Below are positions 1 to 4,585 of a stretch of DNA of 5,014 bases, one piece after another (within the stretch, counting starts at the first letter, position 1; each line of letters begins with the position of its first letter). The stretch spans positions 1-5,014 of the forward strand of contig CADBNJ010000065.1 of assembly GCA_902795955.1 (NCBI GenBank). Direction: 5' to 3'. Under the pieces are notes generated by a model, which worked only from the letters and a program-made list of their open reading frames with translations, did no database searches and was not told the DNA's origin. The DNA comes from Oscillospiraceae bacterium. Its GTDB lineage: Bacteria > Bacillota > Clostridia > Saccharofermentanales > Saccharofermentanaceae. The position numbers and the translations under genes were made by a program.

Positions 1-179
1 CCGCCGGTATCTATCATTATGAATTCCCTGCCGCGCCAGTTTGCAGGCGCATAAAGCCTGTCCCTTGTCACGCCGGGTGTGTCGTGAACAATGGATATAC
101 GCTCTCCGTAGAGAGTGTTGAACAGACTTGATTTCCCTACATTAGGGCGTCCTACTATGGCAACAACAGGTTTACTCAT
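1..179 (-). CDS. der: Ribosome assembly GTPase Der (EngA), N-terminal fragment cut by the window edge
   Basis: Der is a cytoplasmic GTPase with two tandem G domains that acts late in 50S ribosomal subunit assembly. Only the first 59 complete codons are present. The start is ATG at 179-177, preceded by a GAGG Shine-Dalgarno (191-188) eight bases away. Visible motifs of the first G domain are the P-loop GRPNVGKS at residues 10-17, the switch I segment DTPGVTRDR at 33-41 with the G2 threonine, and the G3 motif DTGG beginning at residue 57, where the window ends. The DTPGVTRDR plus DTGG combination is characteristic of Der rather than Era or TrmE. The gene follows rpmF on the same strand, but an intrinsic terminator (192-224) sits directly before its ribosome binding site, so its transcription depends on readthrough or on a promoter I could not identify. 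The second G domain and KH-like domain lie outside the window. Confidence 0.95.
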   Translation of the reverse strand, partial: MSKPVVAIVGRPNVGKSSLFNTLYGERISIVHDTPGVTRDRLYAPANWRGREFIMIDTG

Positions 180-191
180 GCCTTTAACCTC

Positions 192-224
192 AAAAAAGGC
201 AGTGGGTTTATTATCTCACTGCCT
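192..224 (-). terminator. Rho-independent terminator after rpmF, directly before der
   Basis: Read on the minus strand, an 8-bp perfect stem AGGCAGTG (224-217) / CACTGCCT (204-197) encloses a 12-base loop and is followed by a run of T (down to 192). It begins 29 bases past the rpmF stop. The T-run is followed at once by the GAGG Shine-Dalgarno of der, so termination would leave der untranscribed. This makes it either a leaky terminator that tunes der expression or part of an attenuator. No alternative antiterminator fold was evident by eye. Confidence 0.8.
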
Positions 225-253
225 CCGTTAGTAGCTTTCTGTTAATTCAAAGA

Positions 254-439
254 TCAGATCTCTTCGCCGACTTTGATGACCTGTCTGCCATCCAGATAAC
301 CGCAATTCTTGCAAGCCTTACGGCGGAGCATCTTGCTATGGCACTGAGGGCACTCAACAAATCCGGGCAATGAAAGCTTCCAAGCTGCTCTGTGACGTGC
401 AGTTCTTGTCTTTGACCACTTACGCTTAGGATGTGCCAT
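254..439 (-). CDS. rpmF: 50S ribosomal protein L32, zinc-binding form
   Basis: L32 is a small structural protein of the large ribosomal subunit. The 61-residue product is close to the usual 56-60. It opens with the basic, RNA-binding stretch MAHPKRKWSKTRTARHRA typical of the family, followed by a zinc ribbon with cysteines at residues 30, 33, 43 and 46 (CPQC and CKNC) and a GYLDGR segment near the end. All four cysteines are present, so this is the zinc-containing type; many genomes also carry a cysteine-less paralogue, which is not seen here. The ATG at 439-437 is set by a strong GGAGGT ribosome binding site eight bases upstream. In many Bacillota rpmF follows a yceD-type (DUF177) gene, whereas here it follows a DUF1934 gene. 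A candidate promoter overlaps the end of that gene, and a terminator follows the stop, so rpmF may form its own transcript. Confidence 0.97.
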   Translation of the reverse strand: MAHPKRKWSKTRTARHRAAWKLSLPGFVECPQCHSKMLRRKACKNCGYLDGRQVIKVGEEI

Positions 440-482
440 CTATCTTCACCTCCGATACTTCTTTTCTCAACAATGCTAATAG

Positions 483-511
483 ATATTACATTAACGTTCT
501 GCTTTTTGCAA
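483..511 (-). promoter_or_regulatory. Candidate sigma-A type promoter for rpmF
   Basis: On the minus strand there is TTGCAA (511-506) as a -35 element, a 17-base spacer, and TAATAT (488-483) as a -10 element. Each hexamer matches the consensus at four of six positions. Transcription would start near 476, giving a leader of roughly 36 bases before the rpmF ATG that contains its GGAGGT site. The -35 element lies inside the last codons of the DUF1934 gene. The optimal spacing and the terminator after rpmF support a separate rpmF transcript, but the call rests on sequence pattern alone. Confidence 0.42.
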
Positions 512-901
512 GAGCCTTTTTAACGAAAATGTATTTTTTATCAATTCGTTATCCCCGGAACTGAGCGAATACCTCATTTCGAAGAGTTCGCTGACTGCAG
601 AAGGCATGTTCATATACTCGGTATTGATCTTGACAGGAATAAGCCCGTAGAAAGTATATATCCCTCCGAGAGTCTCCTCTCCCGCCCTGAATTCCATCTC
701 TGACTTGATGTTGCCTGAACGCTTGACCGTCGCCTTATTTCCTTTGGTATCAAGTATCAGCTCATAAAGAGATTCCTTCTCTTCGGGAGTTCTCTGCTCA
801 CACCACTTGTAATAGATGACGCCGTCCTTCTCGTCTCTCATGGCATAAGTTCTGAACGGCTCGGGATATACGTTTGTCGTAATCTCTATCAGTGTCTTCA
901 T
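491..901 (-). CDS. DUF1934 (YwiB-like) small beta-barrel protein of unknown function
   Basis: This 136-residue protein fits the DUF1934 family, whose Bacillus member is YwiB. The family is thought to have a small beta-barrel fold resembling lipocalin/fatty-acid-binding barrels, with no established biochemical role. Support comes from the order of family-typical blocks: an N-terminal strand (KTLIEITTNVYP), the GNIKSEMEF block at about 63-71, the IYTFYGLIPVKINT block at about 81-94, and EMRYSLSSGDNEL followed by the KNTFSLK strand near the C-terminus. No signal peptide or membrane helix is present, so it is probably cytoplasmic. Its ATG (901-899) overlaps the murI stop by four bases (ATGA), and only a weak AGG-like ribosome binding site precedes it, so translation is probably coupled to murI. 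That arrangement suggests co-production with the racemase, not a demonstrated shared function. Assignment is from recalled family features, not a profile search. Confidence 0.8.
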   Translation of the reverse strand: MKTLIEITTNVYPEPFRTYAMRDEKDGVIYYKWCEQRTPEEKESLYELILDTKGNKATVKRSGNIKSEMEFRAGEETLGGIYTFYGLIPVKINTEYMNMPSAVSELFEMRYSLSSGDNELIKNTFSLKRLLQKAER

Positions 902-1719
902 ACATCGAACCTGTCCGTGTTGTATTTGAGCGTCCCTGAAGGAAGCCCTCTGCCGAGGAACGGGGAGGCCACTTCCTCAAAGAGCTCAGGCTCATCGCTT
1001 GTATAGAACCTGCGGAGCGGCTCTTGTGTACCTCCGCAGGACAGGCCGTTATCCTCAAGAGTCTCCCTGACGACCTGCGCGACTGCCTTGCCTGCATTGA
1101 TCAGTGTAACGTCATCTCCCATAAATTTGCGGATAGCGCCTGACAGGAGCGGATAATGCGTGCATCCAAGCACCAGTGTGTCTATCCCTGCTTCCTTAAG
1201 AGGCGTAAGATATCTGCTGCACACCATCGATGTGACCTCGTTGTCCCACCATCCCTCTTCAGCAAGCGATACGAACAGCGGGCACGCCTGCTGATAGATC
1301 TTTGTTCCCGGGGCAGCGAACCTCTCGACCGCCTCCTTATACACCCCGGAGTTGACGGAGCCTTTGGTCGCAATAATACCTATCTTGCCGTTGCGTGTCG
1401 TCTTTGCCGCACATCTTGCACCCGGAGTCACCACTTCTATCACAGGGACATCAGACTTCTCGGACAGCGCCTTGTACGCATGGGCACTGGCAGTATTACA
1501 CGCTATAACTATCATCTTCACGTCCTGCTGCTGCAGGAAATGCATATTCTGCAGAGAGTATTTGATTACGGTGCTTTTTGACTTTGTTCCATAAGGGGCT
1601 CTTCCGTTATCGCCGAAGTAAACAGTCCCCTCACCGGGCATAAGATCCCATATTTCGCGCAGTACGGTAAGTCCGCCTATGCCCGAGTCAAAAACACCTA
1701 TCGGTCTGTTATCAGCCAT
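898..1719 (-). CDS. murI: Glutamate racemase
   Basis: MurI interconverts L- and D-glutamate without a cofactor, supplying D-glutamate for the peptidoglycan stem peptide in the cytoplasm. At 273 residues it has the usual length. The N-terminal IGVFDSGIGGLTVL (7-20) carries the conserved Asp-Ser substrate loop, YFGDNGRAPYG at 34-44 is the next conserved block, and the two catalytic cysteines are Cys74 in ACNTAS and Cys186 in GCTHYP. EEGWWDN (154-160) is also family-typical. The start at 1719-1717 has an AGGAAG ribosome binding site six bases upstream. The gene lies 31 bases after the pseudouridine synthase gene and overlaps the DUF1934 gene by four bases, so it is probably mid-operon. All catalytic residues are intact, and nothing suggests a pseudogene. 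Confidence 0.97.
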   Translation of the reverse strand: MADNRPIGVFDSGIGGLTVLREIWDLMPGEGTVYFGDNGRAPYGTKSKSTVIKYSLQNMHFLQQQDVKMIVIACNTASAHAYKALSEKSDVPVIEVVTPGARCAAKTTRNGKIGIIATKGSVNSGVYKEAVERFAAPGTKIYQQACPLFVSLAEEGWWDNEVTSMVCSRYLTPLKEAGIDTLVLGCTHYPLLSGAIRKFMGDDVTLINAGKAVAQVVRETLEDNGLSCGGTQEPLRRFYTSDEPELFEEVASPFLGRGLPSGTLKYNTDRFDV

Positions 1720-1750
1720 TGATATCTTCCTTTACCAGTATAATAAACCG

Positions 1751-2719
1751 TTATAGTTTAACACCAAACTCGGGATTGAGAGCAAATCTTCTTCCGGAAA
1801 GACCTGCATGACAGTTGTCCCGTGGTATCTTACGCAGGATCAGTGTCGAAGCAAAAAGCTGCTGGAACCTGACTTTGTTACCTTGCGGATCCCTGAAGGC
1901 ACTATTGACCTTTGCCCGTCCATACAGCCCGTCTCCTATCACGGGATGGCCCATATGAGCAAACTGCGCCCTTATCTGATGTGTTCTGCCCGTAACAAGC
2001 TCCACTTCAATATCAGAGACATCCTCGCCGTCCGGACCGGCACCGTTATACACATGAAGGACCCGGTATCTCGAGATCACCGGAACATCTCCCTCCTGCC
2101 TGATGTCATGGATATATACCGAACCGCTTTTGGTCTTCTCAAGGAATGCAGACACCTCATGCATGACGGCATCATCCTCGCATATCACAGGCTCCCCTTC
2201 CCCGGGAACGCCCAGGACAAGCGCCCTGTACCTCTTGATTATCAGATTATTCTTAAAAAGCAGTACGGCATCATCAAGAGCCTTCTTATTCTTGGCTATC
2301 ATTACCAGACCGCCGGTATTCATATCAATCCTGTGACAGAGATCGCATGACTTTATCCCCGTATCCTTCCTCACCTCATCGATAAGATTGATACTTCCCG
2401 TATTTCTGCCGGAATGAACGGCGATCCCCTGCCGCTTGTTAACTATCAGAAGATCATCGGATTCATACACCTTTGCATACATCTGCTCTACGGCAGCTTT
2501 CTCCTTCTTCCGGTCAAAAAGCCCGTCAGGCAGCCACACCTCAACACGCTGACCTTCATAAACGGCAACGTCTGAAGATGTCTTTCTGCCGTCGATCCTT
2601 ATGTCTTTATGCTTGAGCGCTTTATAGAGGTCCTTCGCATCAAGCGACTCGAAAACCTCACTTGCCGCCTTTACGACATGTTTGCCGTTCTGATTGCCCG
2701 AAACGATAAATTCCCTCAT
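1751..2719 (-). CDS. RluA-family (RluC/RluD-like) RNA pseudouridine synthase
   Basis: Enzymes of this family convert specific uridines in rRNA or tRNA to pseudouridine. The 322-residue protein has an S4-like RNA-binding region at about 13-64 (LYKALKHKDIRIDGRK, then EGQRVEVWLP), followed by the catalytic domain. The catalytic motif is HRIDMNTGGL with Asp132 as the nucleophile. KRYRALVLG at 162-170 supplies the conserved tyrosine of the family, and GRTHQIRAQFAHMGHPVIGD (244-263) is the classic C-terminal motif. The segment after that is less typical, ending in a divergent tail. The ATG at 2719-2717 is preceded by an AAGGAAGGG ribosome binding site that abuts the stop codon of the preceding zinc-ribbon gene, 11 bases away. 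Bacillota usually carry several paralogues, so the target uridine and the exact symbol (rluC, rluD or ylyB-type) cannot be assigned from sequence alone. Confidence 0.93.
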   Translation of the reverse strand: MREFIVSGNQNGKHVVKAASEVFESLDAKDLYKALKHKDIRIDGRKTSSDVAVYEGQRVEVWLPDGLFDRKKEKAAVEQMYAKVYESDDLLIVNKRQGIAVHSGRNTGSINLIDEVRKDTGIKSCDLCHRIDMNTGGLVMIAKNKKALDDAVLLFKNNLIIKRYRALVLGVPGEGEPVICEDDAVMHEVSAFLEKTKSGSVYIHDIRQEGDVPVISRYRVLHVYNGAGPDGEDVSDIEVELVTGRTHQIRAQFAHMGHPVIGDGLYGRAKVNSAFRDPQGNKVRFQQLFASTLILRKIPRDNCHAGLSGRRFALNPEFGVKL

Positions 2720-2730
2720 TGATCCCTTCC

Positions 2731-3198
2731 TTACCTGCTTCCGAGCAAACCGGCGAGAAGTACCATAAGTAATTCAAGCGTGCCGATTATTGACAGTATC
2801 AACGCAGCAACAGTAAGACCTGAAACACGTTCATTCGACTTACCGGCCGAGGTAAAGGCAACGATCGAGAGAATGAGTCCGACCGGGCTTAAGCATCCGA
2901 AACACATGAACAGAGAAAGAAGTGACAAAACTAATGCAAGGACGTTGATCGTCTGTTTGCTTGAGGAACCGGACGAAGAACTGCCCCGCGATGACGGATC
3001 CGGCCTGAAATCGAATACCGTTCTCTTTGAGTAGTCCACCGGGGCAGCCAAGGGTGCATCAGAATCGACCATGGTAACAGAACCGCTGTCTCTGTCATAG
3101 AAGTTCTCAACCGGTTCCTTCTTCAACGTTGCACCGCATTCATCACAGTACCTGGCATCGTCCTTGTTCTTCTTACCACACTGTGGACACTTGTACAT
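2731..3198 (-). CDS. Zinc-ribbon protein with two membrane helices (DUF4190-like)
   Basis: This 155-residue protein of unknown function starts with a zinc ribbon: CPQC at 4-7 and CDEC at 18-21. A polar linker follows, becoming Ser/Gly rich at about 69-80. Two hydrophobic segments lie at about 84-115 and 128-152, with a short GKSNERVSG turn between them. The paired helices with a Gly/Cys-rich first segment resemble DUF4190-type membrane domains. With no signal peptide, the zinc ribbon is most likely cytoplasmic and the C-terminus also inside (inference). The ATG at 3198-3196 follows an AGGAG site seven bases away. It lies 11 bases before the pseudouridine synthase gene and just after a terminator hairpin. 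It shares its architecture with the next gene upstream, but the linker differs. Neither the zinc ribbon nor the context points to a substrate. Confidence 0.85.
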   Translation of the reverse strand: MYKCPQCGKKNKDDARYCDECGATLKKEPVENFYDRDSGSVTMVDSDAPLAAPVDYSKRTVFDFRPDPSSRGSSSSGSSSKQTINVLALVLSLLSLFMCFGCLSPVGLILSIVAFTSAGKSNERVSGLTVAALILSIIGTLELLMVLLAGLLGSR

Positions 3199-3217
3199 TC
3201 AATGTCTCCTTTATATT

Positions 3218-3250
3218 AAAACTGCCTGACCTAACACATAGATCAGGCAG
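3218..3250 (-). terminator. Probable intrinsic terminator between the two zinc-ribbon genes
   Basis: On the minus strand an 8-bp perfect stem CTGCCTGA (3250-3243) / TCAGGCAG (3229-3222) encloses a 13-base loop and is followed by TTTT and then an A/T-rich stretch. It lies 22 bases after the stop of the 290-residue zinc-ribbon gene. The T-run is short (four), so termination may be partial. The AGGAG site of the next gene starts only seven bases beyond, so readthrough may be how the downstream operon is transcribed. Confidence 0.68.
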
Positions 3251-3272
3251 CCTCGTAAATGTTCAGTTCAGA

Positions 3273-4145
3273 TCAATCCCACCACTCGCGGCCGTTGCTG
3301 GTGACTGCACCATCGTCGCCGGAATCACTCTTCTTGGTGGAGATACCTACCCATTCCGCAAATATCTTGGCTTCTTCCTTGTATCCCATATCCTTCATCT
3401 GCTCGTATATCTTCTTGGGCATAACAAAGAATGCAAGGATGAGAGATGCTGCGCACGCGATCAGAAGGATCGATGAGATGATAATGCCGGCAATGCCCAT
3501 ACCCTTGCCCTTCTTGCCGTTCTTCTTGATCTTTGCTACACCGATTATCGAGATGATAAGACTGATCAGCGAAGTAAGACCGCATGTCAGGATCGACAAT
3601 AGAGATGTGATAAGTCCTGCGAGGCAAAGACCTGACAATTTGCCGCTGCCGTCAGCTTTGGGCTGTGATACAGGCGCTTTGCTCTGAACGGGCATTGGCT
3701 GAGGAGCAGGCTGAACTGCCGGCTTAGGCTGGATCACGGGCTGAGGCTTGATAAGAGGTTCAGGCATAACAGGCGCTGCGATTACAGGCTCGGGTGCCGG
3801 TACCGGAGCTGCAGCAACAGGTCCCGGAGCTGCTGTCATAACAGGTGCTGCTGCAATTATTGGCGCGGCAGCAACCGCCTCGGGTTCAGGTGAAGCAATA
3901 ACGGGGTCCGGAATCACGGGCTCAGGAATCACGGGCTCAGGTATAACAGGCTCGGGTATTACGGGCTCTGCCTCTGCAACAGTCTCCGCAACAGCCACTG
4001 CTTCAGCCGCAGCTTCAACCTCGGGTTCCGGTGCGCTTACACCTGCATCATTCTTACCTGCTACTATAGGGAGCGGTGCCCCGCAATTCATACAGAACTT
4101 GCCGCCGTCTTCGTTGGCTTTACCGCAACTTGCACATATGATCAT
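3273..4145 (-). CDS. Zinc-ribbon protein with Pro/Ala/Val-rich repeat linker and two membrane helices
   Basis: This 290-residue protein of unknown function starts with a zinc ribbon (CASC at 4-7, CMNC at 18-21). A long low-complexity linker follows at about 36-168, rich in Pro, Ala, Val and Glu, and includes tandem EPVIP units at about 60-84. Two hydrophobic helices lie at about 171-204 and 216-242, separated by a basic KKNGKKGKG loop, as in DUF4190-type domains. The C-terminal tail (243-290) contains a probable amphipathic helix and an acidic end. Without a signal peptide, the ribbon, linker and tail should be cytoplasmic, tethered to the membrane (inference). The repeat linker probably acts as an extended spacer. 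The ATG at 4145-4143 has a GGAGGG site nine bases upstream. The gene is first after a divergent spacer and is followed by a probable terminator. The architecture matches the 155-residue neighbour, suggesting distant paralogy. Confidence 0.85.
   Translation of the reverse strand: MIICASCGKANEDGGKFCMNCGAPLPIVAGKNDAGVSAPEPEVEAAAEAVAVAETVAEAEPVIPEPVIPEPVIPEPVIPDPVIASPEPEAVAAAPIIAAAPVMTAAPGPVAAAPVPAPEPVIAAPVMPEPLIKPQPVIQPKPAVQPAPQPMPVQSKAPVSQPKADGSGKLSGLCLAGLITSLLSILTCGLTSLISLIISIIGVAKIKKNGKKGKGMGIAGIIISSILLIACAASLILAFFVMPKKIYEQMKDMGYKEEAKIFAEWVGISTKKSDSGDDGAVTSNGREWWD
3895..3969. repeat. 15-bp tandem repeat inside the zinc-ribbon gene
   Basis: Four adjacent 15-bp units (3910-3924, 3925-3939, 3940-3954, 3955-3969) are near-identical, the first two exactly so. 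A more diverged fifth unit occupies 3895-3909. The plus-strand unit is GGAATCACGGGCTCA, and on the coding strand it encodes EPVIP. The period is a multiple of three, so gain or loss of a unit keeps the reading frame and would change linker length by five residues. Units differ mostly at synonymous positions, which suggests selection on the peptide. Confidence 0.9.
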
Positions 4146-4303
4146 ATCAACTAACCCTCCACTTTATGATTCTGAACATGTCAGACAAAGACAGATTACA
4201 CAAATTCCATGTATTTTGCAAGATTGTATATAATGTGCCAATCCCATTTTCGATCAATATGCGTTACAATATGGTATAAATCTTAAGAGGGGTATGATTA
4301 TCC
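4146..4303. promoter_or_regulatory. Divergent intergenic region with candidate promoters on both strands
   Basis: This 158-base A/T-rich spacer must hold the start signals of both flanking genes. For the minus-strand zinc-ribbon gene, the best pair I see is TTGGCA (4241-4236), a 17-base spacer and CAAAAT (4218-4213). For the plus-strand gene there is a perfect TATAAT at 4229-4234, but with no good -35. There is also an extended -10, TGGTATAAA, at 4272-4280, although its start site would fall on the ribosome binding site and leave almost no leader. The TATAAT lies inside the spacer of the minus-strand promoter, so the two could compete. The imperfect palindrome CTGAACATGTCAG (4172-4184) is a possible operator. 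All of these are pattern matches without further support. Confidence 0.35.
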
Positions 4304-4585
4304 ATGGATTTCATATTTGAGATATTATTCGAGCTGATCGTCGAAGGCTCACTTGAAGCGGCAGGCGACAAGAAGGTGCCGATGGTTATCAGAGTGCTGG
4401 CATGCGTTTTCCTTATCGTGGTTTTCGGCGGTATAGCAGCATTATGCATAGTCAGCGGTATCACCGACAAAAACTGGATAGTCGGCGCTGCAGGCGGAGT
4501 CCTGCTGATCATAATGGGCTTTACGGCATGGAAGCTGCGCAGTAAGGCCGGAGAACGCAAGAGACAGAAGGAAGATCAGGACTGA
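4304..4585 (+). CDS. Small two-helix membrane protein of unknown function
   Basis: This is the only plus-strand gene in the window. The 93-residue protein starts with a hydrophobic/acidic amphipathic segment (MDFIFEILFELIVEG). A polar stretch (SLEAAGDKKVP) follows, then two membrane helices at about 28-51 and 57-75, and a highly charged tail (KLRSKAGERKRQKEDQD). Similar short hypothetical proteins with this acidic amphipathic start and a KKVP-like segment are common in Clostridia, as far as I recall, with no assigned function. A purine-rich AAGAGGGG site (4285-4292) lies 11 bases before the ATG, which is somewhat long. An earlier ATG at 4294 is in another frame and soon meets a stop. The TGA stop abuts the stop codon of the convergent SGNH gene, leaving no intergenic bases. 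Confidence 0.75.
   Translation: MDFIFEILFELIVEGSLEAAGDKKVPMVIRVLACVFLIVVFGGIAALCIVSGITDKNWIVGAAGGVLLIIMGFTAWKLRSKAGERKRQKEDQD

Noticed and set aside
2333..2347. A CxxCH (CDLCH) c-type haem motif in the pseudouridine synthase
   Set aside because: The His is the conserved first residue of the HRID catalytic motif, and the protein is cytoplasmic without a signal peptide, so the match is coincidental.
1808..2350. A 180-codon open frame on the plus strand
   Set aside because: It lies wholly antisense to the intact pseudouridine synthase gene, whose motifs are all in place. Its translation shows no family features.
197..3250. A shared AGGCAG/CTGCCT core in the two terminator stems
   Set aside because: The six-base match occurs in opposite order within the stems, and the loops and flanks are unrelated, so it is better explained by chance than by a repeat family.
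3895..3969. A repeat array that might be taken for CRISPR
   Set aside because: Units are 15 bp, directly adjacent with no spacers, and in frame inside a coding sequence.
254..4145. A zinc-regulated locus, given three zinc-ribbon proteins
   Set aside because: The L32 ribbon is structural and ubiquitous, the membrane ribbons are of a common type, and I saw no Zur-like operator or zinc transporter gene.
4136..4147. A 12-bp perfect palindrome ATATGATCATAT over the start codon of the 290-residue zinc-ribbon gene
   Set aside because: About one such palindrome is expected by chance in a window this size, and it is A/T rich and overlaps the coding start. There is no second copy to suggest a regulator site.
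4172..4184. A possible LexA (SOS) box, CTGAACATGTCAG
   Set aside because: The Gram-positive LexA box needs GAAC-N4-GTTC, and the right half is absent. It is mentioned only as a possible operator.
3748..4233. A 161-codon open frame on the plus strand with GSGITG repeats
   Set aside because: It is the antisense shadow of the EPVIP repeat region of the zinc-ribbon gene. It runs through that gene's start region and has no ribosome binding site or recognisable domain.
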